DNA of 64,000 bases from Mortierella sp. BCC40632 (Eukaryota > Mortierellomycota > Mortierellomycetes > Mortierellales > Mortierellaceae): positions 2,292,001 to 2,356,000 of the forward strand of contig WAEK01000001.1 in assembly GCA_011634665.1 (NCBI GenBank), given 5' to 3'. Numbering within the stretch: position 1 is the first letter of the stretch; each line of letters starts with the position of its first letter. This document shows positions 13,234 to 23,784 of the stretch, piece after piece. The notes below the pieces were generated by a model that saw only the letters and a program-made list of their open reading frames with translations, ran no database searches and was not told where the DNA came from. The position numbers and the translations under genes were made by a program.

Positions 13234-13263
13234 AGATATTCTCTCGTTTATACATACTTGTAA
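10327..13263 (+). CDS. bHLH transcription factor, class-B (CACGTG-type) basic region
   Basis: Exons are about 10327-10884 and 11104-13263, joined in phase 0 inside the bHLH domain. The basic region RRRETHNRVERKRRDCINQ has the H-E-R arrangement of CACGTG binders and is followed by LIDDLTQLLP, a loop, and helix 2 KCHRVNVLRGAVSHIKFLHE. The protein is otherwise disordered: Ala/Pro/Ser-rich N-terminus, acidic DDEDDEDD patch, many SP motifs, basic KKR/RKR stretches. The start is uncertain: 10327 is the first in-frame ATG after a stop at 10201, and an upstream exon is possible. The 3' end is also odd: after ...TSLANIASLL the frame runs through a T-rich tract into about 55 mostly Phe codons. Likely a nuclear regulator; target genes unknown. 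Confidence 0.8.
13068..13231. repeat. T-rich tract (about 160 bases) at the 3' end of the bHLH frame
   Basis: Nearly pure T with scattered C, ending in TTTTGCAG at about 13228-13235. It looks like an oversized polypyrimidine tract plus acceptor, yet no GT donor precedes it after 13020. Confidence 0.85.
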
Positions 13264-13446
13264 TCCATTCAGCACTATCCCAATTGATAACCATGTACAA
13301 AAAACAAAGGACAAATACAGAGGAGGAGGAACCAAACAACCTTCCCTGCTTGTAAACCCCAATATCTAATACGTATGCCTAGCTTGGTTAATATTATTAT
13401 TATTCTTCTCTCCTTTCTCTACAAAGGACTGGATTCTCTTTGCTCT

Positions 13447-14058
13447 CTAAGGCTTGTTCATCTCCTGGATCATCGTCCGGATAGCTGTCACGACCAAGTG
13501 ATGGTCATCGGCTTGTTTGAGTCCCGAGACCCCGACCGAGCCCACACAACCGACATTTTTGATCAAGAGTGGGAACGCTCCACCATGACAGGCATAGTCC
13601 GCCTCTGGGACCATATATGACTTTTGCATGGTTGTCTGACCTTTGGAGGCGAGAAGGCGTCCGATGAGATAAGAAGAATGTTGAAGTCGGTTCACAGTGT
13701 TGTTCTTTCTACGAAGCCAGTTCTCGTTGTCGACCGTGGTGCCTATGTCAGATCGCGATCAAAGCCATTAGCAAGGAAAAACAAAAAACAAAAAACAAAA
13801 AAAAAAAAAAGAAAGAGAGAAAGATAGAACCAAACCTTCCATGGCATAGTGAAAAAGAGTCTGTCCATTGCGGGTGATCGAGATGGTAATCCCCTTGGGT
13901 TCAGCAGCATCGGCTTGGAAGGATTTGGCGAGAGAAATGATTTTGAGGCCGAGCGCAAGTGCATCCTCGTTCGTGAATCTGGGGAACTGGAGTTCCTTTT
14001 CCTCGGCATAGAGAGAAGGGAGGAGCTCGAGAGCTGAAGCGTCTGGGACTTGTGCCAT
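13447..14058 (-). CDS. HbpS/DUF336-family (UPF0303, yeast Ybr137w-like) protein
   Basis: Two exons, 14058-13836 and 13742-13447, give 172 residues. The N-terminal half has FTNEDALALGLKIISLAK and GITISITRNGQTLFHYAMEG; the second exon has ENWLRRKNNTVNRLQHSSYL and DYACHGGAFPLLIKNVGCVG, ending GLKQADDHHLVVTAIRTM. These are the conserved blocks of the heme-degrading HbpS-like fold (DUF336) as found in UPF0303 proteins. Yeast Ybr137w is a small soluble protein of this family linked to the GET pathway; enzymatic activity is not established there. Tail-to-tail with the bHLH gene, divergent from the following plus-strand gene. Confidence 0.88.
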
Positions 14059-14772
14059 TTTTTGGGAGAGAGAGAGATGAAAAAAGGAAGGAAATATGTG
14101 TGTGTGAAGTGTGAGGTGTGGAAAAGTGGAGAAAGAAGAAGAGAAAGACGTTCTCACACGGCAAACGGCCTGGGTTTTTTTTTTTTTTTTTTTTAGTTTG
14201 TTTGAGTCGCGCAATGGAGGATGACAAACGGAGTCCAACTGGACAGTAACCCCCTCCGGTGGACGGAGTCTTGTCTTTGGTCGCTCTCGAAGGAAGGAGA
14301 TAAGCAGATTTGCAGATAGGCAAAAAGGAAACAACGAAGCGGTGGATAGAGCAAAGCATACTTGAATTTGACAATGATGATTTCGAGTTCACATGAGATT
14401 GACTCTCCTTCGTTCTCACAGCTCAACACTGGCAAGAGAGCGTCCTTTACTCTTGACCATCGACGCTTAACGCCTAGTGGAATTCATATTTTCTGTAGCG
14501 ATTTAAAAACCGGCGCAGCAGTATTTGATTTGTCCGTTGTCCTTTTTTCTTTCTTGACTTTCACATCCATCGCAGACCAAAGAGCTTGCCTTGCCTTGGT
14601 GATTGCTGACAATCCACTGCACTGTTGCTAAAGGATAACAATCCATCCCCGTCTACTTTGTGTCTGTCGCGCGTGCACACCTTCACACACACACACACAT
14701 TCTCTCTCTCTATCTCTCTATCTCTATCTTTTTCTTTTTTTTTTTTTTTTTTTTTTTTTCCCACTCTCCGAG
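14059..14772. other. Divergent interval upstream of the Pro/Ala-rich gene
   Basis: An open stretch at 14374-14630 (plus, starting MMISSSHEIDSPSF) could be a first exon of the downstream gene, but no convincing donor links it in phase to the exon at 14773. T runs lie at 14175-14194 and 14737-14759; an (AC)n tract is at 14683-14699. Confidence 0.45.
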
Positions 14773-17700
14773 ATACGGCTATCCGTGTCCGTGGCTGCTC
14801 TCAATGTCCGCCATGAGGAACCCCCCAACACAGGAGCCCGCTCCGCTCCCACCCCCAGATACTCTCCATACTCGCGGCCTTTGGATGCCGCGGCTGATAC
14901 ACCGCGTCCGCAGCAGGAGGTAATAATGAACTGATGACTTTTTTCTTTTCTAATGTCATTGATGGACTGAAGAGATGGAAGGACCAATGAATGAATAGAT
15001 GCACGAGTGAATGGATGAAATACAAAACGCGTCAGAGTAACACCATGCTCACCACCTTTTCTCCCATGTTTTTTTTTTCTTCCCTTTTTTTTTTTTTTTT
15101 TTTCTTCTCAACACACTTAGACGCCGACCTTGCCCAAGCGGGTCGCCCGATTCATCCGCACATGGGCATCGGGCGAGACCAGCCCTGGCATCGAGCCAGC
15201 AACTTCCCATGCTGAGCCCACGGAGGCCGCTCGGAAAGCGGCTCTAGAGTCCCTGATGGCACTCAAGGAGCCAGGGGCTCTCAGCGAGCATGAGCTGGGC
15301 AATATCCCGCTCCTGGCCAAGTTCTTTCAGTGCATGATTGGACGGTACCTGACGCCGTTCCAGGCCAAGACTTGCTGCCATCTGATTGAAGAGGTGACAC
15401 GTAAGTTGACTGATCAGGGGCCGTTAGAAAAGAATGCGAACTATTGGAGATGTACGACCCAACCCAACTGACGCACCGACTCTCACTCATTTTTTCTTTC
15501 TTTCTTTCTTTCTTTCTTTCTTTCATCTAGGTCCCTTACCTTTGCCCATGCATGATCAGGCCGTGCAACATACGCCGGCGATCTCTTCTTCTCGGCCCGA
15601 CATGGCCGACGCGTCGACTCAGACCTCGCCAGTCGTTATGCTGCCGAGGATGCCCTGGGTTCGTGCGACGACCGACGATCCCTCGCTCGACGAAGATATC
15701 CTGAGAGCATGGGAAAAAAGCCCGTTCGAGGAAGAACTGGGGCTCAAGAAGTACAAGGGCGTCGCGTTTGATGATCTACCAAACCACATTAAGGGAAAAC
15801 GACTCATCCACTGGGGTGGTTCTGAGCCAACCCTTCGTAGGACCCTGTGTGGAGCAGGAAAATCAAAATTGGCCAGAAGAGTGAATGACAAGGCCTCTCA
15901 CCATGCCCCTATCCCAGAACAGCCTAAAGAATCGGTTCCCCAGAAGCGCGCCCTGAAGACGGACGAGGCCGAAGAGAATGAAAAAGAGCCATCGGAGCGT
16001 CGCAAGGTTGCCAGACAGAGTCGTGCCTTGGACGTTACCACGTCGGCGAATTCTGATAAGGCAGCTAGTCCTGAGAAGGCAGCAGACGGGGCACTGCCGG
16101 CCTCTCCAGTGACTCCCACATCCCCGACTATGGCCAGCATGTCGTCAGCTCCACAGCCAAAGCCTGAATCGCCCTTGCCAGAATCCAAGAGTGCACCTGG
16201 CATCACAATCTCGATCGCCACGTCCGTTGAATCGGTCCCCACCGATGCACAGCTTCTACATGTCGGTGTGGCTATCCCAGAGCCTGCTCCTCTGTCTACT
16301 GAGGAGACGCCTCGCCTTTGCGAGGCTGCCTTGGAGCCTACCTTGTCTTCTCAGTCAGCAGCCCCCAGCCTCGATGAACCGGCCCCCACACTCATACAAT
16401 CGCGTCAGTCGACTCCTAGCTTTGACCCACCCATTCTTGCGCCTGCCCAATCATCACCCCAGCCGAGCCTTGGCCTCGATGTGCCAGCTCCAGCTCCAGC
16501 TCTAGTTTCCACCCTGTCACCCCTGCCCACTCCTGCTCTTGTTATTTCACCTGTTCTTGCACCTACTCCTACTCCAACTCCTGCCCCTGTTCTTACTCCT
16601 GTTCTTGCTCCTGTTCTTGCTCCTGTTCTTGCTCCTGTTCTTGCTCCTGTTCTTGCTCCTGTTCTTGTTCCTGTTCTTGTGCCTGATATTTCACCTATCT
16701 TTGCACCCACTCCTTCACCTGCTCCTTCGTCTGCTACTTCGCCCACTCCTTCACCCACTCCTACACCCGCTCCCGCGCCCATTCAGTTATTCCAGCGTGC
16801 TGTTGGCCTCGGAATGGCCATCCCGGCTCTCCCCCAGCCATCGCAGCCGACAATCACCTTTGGCATGCCCACACCACTCTCTCAGGTGATGGTACCCAGA
16901 TTCGGCACAAGTGCCTGGTCATCCCGTGCGGCCCCCAGCTTTGGTCAGCCCACCCCATCAGTAGCTCCACCAACTCTGGTGACTTCAAGCATTCGAGGCA
17001 TGCCCACTCAGCCTTCTTTTCCTGCGCCTAGCTTTGGTGTAGTTTCTCGGCCCACTCGATCAACTCCCCTGAACATGCAGTCAGTCCAGACAATGCCTGG
17101 AGACACTCGGTCAACTCAGCCAACGTCCAGTTTCGACCTGGCCTCTCGATCATCGTCTCGCTTCCCACCAAGGGTGACTTCTCATTCCATGGCTACTATT
17201 GCTACTTTGGGATTGAATGCCCCAATGTCTAGTTCGCGACCGTTGTCATTCGTACCTCCAGTCTTTGCGCCTATGATCAGGCCAGACTCGGAAGACTCGA
17301 ACAACGCGCCCTCAGACCTTGGGAGCATGATGGATCAAGATGAGGAAGAGGTGGTAGTGGATAACGGCCCCGCGGTATATTATCGTGATCGATCTGCCGT
17401 GGACACTCAGGACGAGAGTGATGATAATGATGACAACCAGTACATGGACGATGATGATGGCGACATGTACGATGATACGGATTCTCAGGAAGAGTCGGAG
17501 GACTGTGATGAAGACGACCTGGTCGCTTACGACTCTTTGGACGAGAAGGACAACTCTCCTGAAAATCAAAAGGCCCAGGACAGGGATGATCTCAAGTCGG
17601 ATGATGGTCGCAGTACCGACTCTGGATTCCGAGGATACAATTCAGCTGTGTCGCGTCAGAGGTACCTCCAGAAGGAGCGAGACGCCTCTGAAATATCCTC

Positions 17701-17854
17701 GGTTTATCCGGATTCTGCCTCTGACGATGCCTACGACGAGCAAGATTATTCTGAAAGAGAGGAGGATAGGGATGAGGAGGAGGAGAGGCGGGACGATGGC
17801 GATGATGGAGAGAAAGACGGAGGGGCTCGTTCGTGGTCCGGATTCCACTCTTGA
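14773..17854 (+). CDS. Unrecognised Pro/Ala/Ser-rich protein with acidic C-terminus (5' end unresolved)
   Basis: Exons are 14773-14919, 15121-15400 and 15531-17854; donors and acceptors are canonical and phases agree. The first exon has no ATG in this frame, so an upstream start exon is missing. Conserved-looking parts are ETPTLPKRVARFIRTWASGE, the helical ELGNIPLLAKFFQCMIGRYL, and in exon 3 EDILRAWEKSPFEEELGLKK then DLPNHIKGKRLIHWGGSEPT. After that the protein is low complexity: an APVL repeat, a Pro/Ser/Thr region with scattered FG-like motifs (PSFGQPT, PSFGVVS), then a long Asp/Glu-rich C-terminus. FG-like spacing suggests a possible nuclear pore link, but there are too few motifs to claim it. 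No function assigned. Confidence 0.7.
15502..15526. repeat. (TTTC)n microsatellite at an intron acceptor
   Basis: Six or so TTTC units lie directly before the ATCTAG acceptor of the preceding gene's second intron, so the repeat serves as its polypyrimidine tract. Confidence 0.85.
16583..16683 (+). repeat. 12-base coding repeat encoding (Ala-Pro-Val-Leu)n
   Basis: About eight near-identical 12-base units (GCTCCTGTTCTT type) encode TPVL/APVL/VPVL in frame. Identity between units points to recent slippage. Confidence 0.9.
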
Positions 17855-18599
17855 AGCGTCAAGAGGCATGAGTAAGTAGAGACAGGAAGCCATGACTTTT
17901 CTCTTCTTTTGGTAGTCACTGACGCTGCTGGTTCAGTCAAGGTCGACAAGCAACAGAGGAGGGGTCATTGGCTGTCTTTTCTTCTTTTACTCATCTCGCT
18001 TCTCTCTAGCTGGGAACTCTAGAAGGGCTTTCTTTTCTTTTTCTTTCTTTTTCTTTTTTGCTTTTGTTTGCTTTTGTTTGCGTTGCTTGCTTTCTTTTCT
18101 TGTATTTATAGTCTCTGTTGCCCCTCCACGTTCCCGTCTTTTTCTTTCTTTCTTTCTTTCTTAGCTACTATTCGCGTAATTGCTTTATTGCTTGTATTTT
18201 TTCCCCATCTCCAATGTCTGAATCGCGATCGTCTCTACTCGCGATTGTGAAAAAAAAAGAAGAAAAAAGGGAGACTTAGTCGCTGCCTTTCCTTTTTGTG
18301 ATAATAATAATAAAAATGCCTAACTTTGCGGTGCTTTGTGTTGAATGAGAGAGAGAGAGAGAGACCAAATCTTTCAAAGCCCAAAAAAAAAAAAAAAAAA
18401 AGGTTTCGCGTAATGCAGGTCTTCCCGCTTATCGATCGCAGCCACAACAGTTCTATCAGAACGCGTTCTTTTTGGGTCCCACGCCCTTCCTTCCCTCTTC
18501 TCTCTTGTTCTTCTTTCCATCCCATCCTTCCCATCTCATTCCATCCCATCTCCTCATCTCTTTAGACCCGGAAAAAAAAAATAATAATATATAGTAAAG
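17855..18599. other. Intergenic, tandem plus-strand genes
   Basis: Pyrimidine-rich 3' flank (18030-18165) followed by a short promoter region with ATA-rich sequence at 18582-18598 just before the next start. No coding region seen. Confidence 0.6.
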
Positions 18600-20224
18600 A
18601 TGCCCATCTCACGACAGGAAAACTCGGTCATTCTGACGCATGCTTCAAGCGGTTCCTCTGCCAAAGTTCATCTCTATGGCGCGACGCTGACCTCTTGGAC
18701 AGTCGCTGGCCAAGAGCGCATCTTTCTTAGGCAAGGGAAAAGAAAACTTTTTTTTTGGGAGGGGGGAGGAGGAATGCATGGATGCATGGAAATGGCATTA
18801 CTCATTCTTTGAGACGCTTTTCCTTTCTTTCTCTAACGTTCTTTTCTTTTTCTTCTTCTTCTCGAACGGGTTTAGTCAGCAGGCAGTCCTGAATGGCTCC
18901 AAGGCGATCCGTGGCGGGTAACGAAATACAGTCACCTTTTTTAAGCTTTCGCACCGTATCAGATCACATTCTTGGGCGTCTCTATCGACAATGGCAATGC
19001 CAACGGCAACAGCAAGGACGAGTAATTGATCACCTTTCTCTTTTTTTTTATCCTTTTATGAAAAAAAAAAAAAAAAAACTGACTCGACTCGTAGAATCCC
19101 CACTCGTGTTCCCTGTCTTTGGCAAGGACAAGGAGCCCCATGTCACTGTTGCAGGCTTCCTCAGCATGGTAAAGAAAAAAAAGAAAAGAAAAAAAAGAAA
19201 AAAAAAAAGAAAAAAAAAAGAAAAAAAGAAAAAGAAAAGAAGAAAAAAGACCTCAAGACACGCTTCTCTAACCAGAAAGAACTGCCAATCTTTTTCTTTC
19301 TTTTTTTTCTTCCCTTGACTCTTATTTTTTTGGTCTCCTTAGGTTTTGCCAGAATCTCTCAATGGGAGTTGAGCGAGCACTCCGAAGTCGCGGACGCTAT
19401 CACTGCGCAATTTGGTAAGATACCAAGATACATGTGTGTATATGTGTGTGTGAATGTATAAAGGGAAAAAAAAAAAAAAAAAAAAGATAGCGATATGGAT
19501 CGTTGAGAGAGACCCTGACACTGAAAATGAACCCCCTTTTTGCAACTAAAGAACTGAACCATACCATGATCTCGGATGAGTACCGTCAACTCTGGCCTTT
19601 TGACTTTTCATTGATCTATACCGTCAAAGTGACGGCCGACAAGCTTGAGACACATCTTCGGGTCCATAATGTTGGTCAACAGGCCTTTGAGTTTAATACT
19701 TTGCTCCACACCTACTTTTTGATTCCCGTAAGTCTTTTTTTTTTTTTTTTCTTTTGTTCTTCTTTTGTCCCTTGGTATTGGACTCGATCGGATCCTAATT
19801 TCTTTCTCTCTCTCTCTCTCTCTCATACCGATCTATCAAAACCTCTTAGGACGCATCCAAGGTTCGAGTGATCGGATTGAGTGGTCAGAACTATGTCGAC
19901 AAGGTGCATAAGGGAACCCCCACACAACAAGGAGATGTGACCATTTCCGGTGAAGTGGACAGTGTCTATGCCTCTGTCTCCAGCCCTGCACTCGAGATCC
20001 GATTTGGTCAAGACGAAACCGAGGGAGGCATTCGATTGGAACGTAAAGGAGTGCAGGATATTGTGGTTTGGAACCCATGGGTGGAAAAGGCTAAGGGCAT
20101 GGCAGACTTTGGAGATGAAGAATATCACAAGATGATTTGTGTGGAGGCGGGTCAAGTAGCTGATTTCATTGCTTTGACAGCAGGTGGATCTTGGGAAGGA
20201 GGCCAAGTCTTGAGTCTTTTGTAA
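18600..20224 (+). CDS. Glucose-6-phosphate 1-epimerase (Ymr099c-like, aldose epimerase superfamily)
   Basis: Exons 18600-18730, 18876-18917, 19095-19168, 19343-19414, about 19510-19727 and 19850-20224 give 303 residues; the yeast enzyme is about the same size. It interconverts alpha and beta glucose-6-phosphate. Landmarks: start MPISRQENSVILTHAS, KVHLYGATLTSWTV, LNGSKAIRGG, LPQHGFARISQWE, LWPFDFSLIYTVKV, LLHTYFLIPD, DIVVWNPWVEKAKGMADFGD and MICVEAGQVADFIAL. Intron 1 uses a GC donor (CTTAG|GCAAGG). In exon 3 the conserved PLVFPVFGKDKEP is visible only one frame away from the spliced frame, while residues on both sides are in the normal frame; two compensating 1-base differences explain this. 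Exon 5's acceptor is chosen by phase and lacks a good pyrimidine tract. Confidence 0.85.
18731..18875 (+). other. GC-AG intron in the epimerase gene
   Basis: Donor AG|GCAAGG and acceptor TTTAG. Joining 18730 to 18876 gives IFLSQQAVLNGSKAIRGG, which matches the family; no GT donor is possible here. Confidence 0.85.
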
Positions 20225-20699
20225 GTAGGCCTTGACAGACTCTCTCTCTCTCTCTCTTTCCTCAAAGACACATGCACAAACCTCATGGATAAAAAAAATA
20301 TATATGTTTATATCTGTATGTAGTAAGCTGCATAGCGATTAAGCGACTACTAAATAAGGATGCTAACTAGATGATAGGGAAAAAAACAACAACAAAAGCA
20401 ATAAAAAAAGACATGTTTGGAATGCCTATTTACGAGATAGATAACAACGATGAACTGAGCCCCCTCTCCCCTCTCCAAGGTAAGGAACATAGAGGCAAGA
20501 CAAGGGTTGGACACCCATAGAAACTCTACTGTTTGAAATTCTTGTATGAGTGTGTGGATAAATGAGTGTGTGTGTGTGTGTGTGTATGGGTATGAAAAGA
20601 TCTCTGAGAAAGAGCAGATTCCTCCTTCCCACTTTTTTCTTCTTTCTTTTCATCCCTTTTTTTTCCTTTCCTTTCCTTTCCTTTCCTTTTTTTTTTTTT
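20225..20699. other. Convergent 3' flank, epimerase / His-rich gene
   Basis: Contains CT, TG and (CCTTT)n tracts at 20242-20260, 20567-20585 and 20658-20701. No coding region seen. Confidence 0.6.
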
Positions 20700-23397
20700 T
20701 TAGACATCCAGGGCCTCGACGATGGCGTCTTGTTCTTCTGAGAGTCCTTTACGGATATTTCCAATCTGGTCATTGACGGGCAATCCAAGGGATTTCATAC
20801 CACTTTCCTTGGCCCATTTGAGACCCAAGTCTTGAATATGAGGAGAATTCAAGAGATTGTCATTGATTTGATCCAGAATGGCCTTTGATCTTTGAGTGAC
20901 CTTTTCAGAAGTTTCTTGGACGATGGCTTGACTGACAGAGGCATCACAGGGAGAGGAACTTGGACAGAATTTTTGAATGACTTTTTTGGCGTCTTCACGG
21001 AAACCACCGTTGATGTAACCTTTGGAAGCGGCATCCACTGTGCTTGAGATGGCAGCTAAGAGAACAGTGTTGTTGTTGTTGTTGTTTTAGAAGAGAGAGA
21101 GAGAGGGGGGGGGGGATGGGAAGTTGGATTAATTTTTTTTTTTTTTTTTTTTTTTTGCGGACCAAATTCATTTTTCTCTTTTTCTCTCTTCCTTTTCTTT
21201 CTTACCTTTCAATTTTTTAGAGAGCTCAGGGGTGAGATCGTTCTCATTTTCCAATCTAGAGACCGCCAATTCATAAGCCTCTTCCTTGACATCCAACATG
21301 TTCTGAGCAAGTCGCTTTGGATACTCGGATACCAAGGCTTGATACTTGGCCTCGGCTTGTCCTTCAAAATCAGATCGACGTGTAAGCTTGACCTTCTTGT
21401 TGTTGGCACAATCACAGGGCTCATCATTATCATGTGGAGGCTTGTCATGATGAGGCGGCTTATCTGGGTGATCATCATCGTCATGATGGTCATTGTGATT
21501 TGGCGGCTTGTCATCGTTCTCGTCCTCACAATCGTCGTTGTTGTTATCGTCGTCGTGGTGGTCGTTGTGGTGGGGCGGCTTGTCATGGTCATCGTCGTGG
21601 TGGGGCGGTTTGTCATGATCGTCGTTGTGGTGAGGCGGCTTGTCATGATCGTCGTTGTGGTGAGGCGGCTTATCATGATCGTCGTCGTGGTGAGGCGGCT
21701 TTGTCATGATCGTCGTCGTGGTGAGGCGGCTTATCATGGTGATCATCGTCATGATGGTCGTTGTGATTCGGTGGTTTATCCTCATTCTCGTCCTCACAAT
21801 CGTTGTTGTTGTCATCGTCGTGATGATCATTGTGGTTGGGCGGCTTATCATGATCGTCGTCATGGTGGGGCGGCTTGTCATGGTGATCGTCATCATCATG
21901 GTGCGGCGGTTTGTTAGGATGATCGTCGTCATGATGAGGCGGCTTGTTTGGATGGTCGTCATCATGGTGCGGCGGCTTGTTGGGATGATCGTCATCATGG
22001 TGCGGCGGTTTGTCGTGGTGATCATCATCGTCATGATGGTCGTTATGATTTGGCGGCTTGTCGTCGTTCTCATCCTCACAGTCGTTGTTGTTGTCGTCGT
22101 CGTGGTGATCGTTGTGGTTGGGCGGCTTGTCATGATCGTCGTCATGGTGGGGCGGCTTATCATGGTGATCGTCGTCATCATGGTGAGGCGGTTTGTCGTT
22201 CTTAGGTGGTTTGTCAGGATGGTCGTCATCGTGGTGCGGCGGCTTGTTAGGATGATCGTCATCATGGTGCGGCGGCTTGTTGGGATGATCGTCATCATGG
22301 TGCGGCGGCTTATCATGGTGATCATCATCGTCATGATGGTCGTTATGATTTGGCGGCTTGTCGTCGTTTTCGTCCTCACAGTCGTTGTTGTTGTCGTCGT
22401 CGTGGTGATCATTGTGGTGCGGCGGCTTGTCATGGTGATCGTCATCATCATGGTGCGGCGGTTTGTTAGGATGATCGTCGTCATGATGAGGCGGCTTATT
22501 AGGATGATCGTCATCATGGTGCGGCGGCTTGTTGGGATGATCGTCGTCATGGTGCGGCGGCTTGTTGGGATGATCGTCGTCATGGTGCGGCGGTTTGTCG
22601 TGGTGATCATCATCGTCATGATGGTCATTGTGATTCGGCGGCTTGTCGTCGTTCTTATCCTCACAGTCGTTGTTGTCGTCGTCGTTGTTGTTGTCGTCGT
22701 CGTGGTGATCGTTGTGGTGGGGCGGCTTATCATGATCGTCGTCATGGTGAGGCGGCTTGTCGTGGTGATCATCATCATCGTGGTGAGGCGGTTTATCGTG
22801 ATCGTCATGATGGGGCGTGTCATGGTCGCAAGGCTCGTCTTCGTGATGACCGCGTTTCTGGAGAACGGAAGAGGCATCTAGTGGAATCAGACCACCATCA
22901 CTTTTTGCAGCATTACCGAGGTTGCCAAGAACTGGTAGATCACGCTTCATGACTACTTCACCATCGTCAAAGGCACCACCCCGAAGCAATTGATGAAGAC
23001 GCTTGCGCAAGGGAACTCGCGAACCAGCATTTGAGGATATGCCCTTGACAACATCGGCTGCCTTTTGTGCAGGATCGCCTAGGATCGGGAGACCACGCTT
23101 CTCACTCTTTTTGCCTTGGCTACTAGCAGCGTTTGGCACTGACTGAATAATCTTTCCAAGTCGAGAATCGCCATGGAGTGGGTTGTCGAGACGTTTACCG
23201 ATTGGTAGTGATCCGGAATGACCCCCAACACCTTGACCCAGTTTGGAGGTGATTCCGTCGACGACAGGTAGACCTCGTTGGACAAGTCGATCACGAGAGT
23301 AGAGCTCATTTCGAGGCTCGGCTTGAGGTTGACCATTGTGTGTAGCAAGGGCGGCCGCGGCTGCGGCCGAGAGGAGAATGACAGAAGAGACCTTCAT
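20700..23397 (-). CDS. Secreted His/Asp-rich tandem-repeat protein with Kex2-type sites; frame interrupted by +1 T
   Basis: Exons 23397-21206 and 21055-20700 (GTAAG donor, CTTAG acceptor, phase correct) give about 848 residues if one extra base is disregarded. Order: signal peptide (MKVSSVILLSAAAAAALA); about 170 residues with repeated dibasic sites (GKR, EKR, RKR, MKR, QKR), three of them followed by GLPVVD/GLPILG/DLPVLG-like segments; then about 22850-21450, tandem repeats built on KPPHHDDDHPN; then a helical domain (FEGQAEAKYQALVSEYPKRL; second exon DAASKGYINGGFREDAKKVI) with a CPSSSPC pair. At 21700-21702 there are three T where sister units have two, so the N-terminal frame stops at 21673 while repeats and C-terminal domain stay open in the next frame. 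His/Asp density suggests metal binding; family not recognised. Confidence 0.75.
21450..22850 (-). repeat. Coding higher-order tandem repeat (His/Asp/KPP units)
   Basis: Short units of about 33 bases (KPPHHDDDHPN and variants KPPHHDDDHD, KPPNHNDHHDDD) are grouped into five longer blocks, each containing one NNND..CEDEND segment with a single Cys. Near-identity of units indicates recent expansion and gene conversion. Confidence 0.92.
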
Positions 23398-23747
23398 CGG
23401 TAATGAAGCTCTGATGCAAGGTGGACCGGAAGACTATGCAGAGAATGGAAGGATGAAGAGCAGATGATATGGAAGAAAAGACAGTGCTGATGTTGTTGGA
23501 GAAGAAATGAAGGATCGGTGGAAAGAAATGATAAAGAAAAGGAAAGGACGGGGCGGGAGAGAGGAGGAGAGTAAAGGGAGGCGGGATCAAGGATTATGGG
23601 ATGGGTCCTTGGAGGAGACTCTAGAGTAAACGCGTACCTTTGTAAGACGGGATCCTCTTTATATAGATATCTTTTTCCGTCTGGACATTGATGGGGGAGT
23701 CAGAGCCCGTGAGCAACCTCACTGCCAAGGTGTAGAGAACTAGGAAT

Positions 23748-23784
<37 letters not shown>

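Noticed and set aside
17855..17940. Possible extra 3' intron (GTAAGT at 17873, TTGGTAG at 17909-17915)
   Set aside because: The main frame already stops at 17854, so this would only lie in the 3' UTR.
18961..19026. Cassette exon in the epimerase gene (frame reading FLGVSIDNGNANGNSKDE or alternatives)
   Set aside because: It would fix the frame at PLVFPVFG but break it at LPQHGFAR and insert residues absent from the family. Two small indels in exon 3 explain the data better.
21450..22850. Regularly spaced repeats resembling a CRISPR array
   Set aside because: Units are directly adjacent, translate in frame as protein repeats, lack unique spacers, and the genome is eukaryotic.
21706..22881. 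391-residue Val/Ile/Arg-rich open frame on the plus strand
   Set aside because: It is the antisense of the His/Asp repeat; its apparent hydrophobic segments come from reading GAT/CAC repeats backwards.
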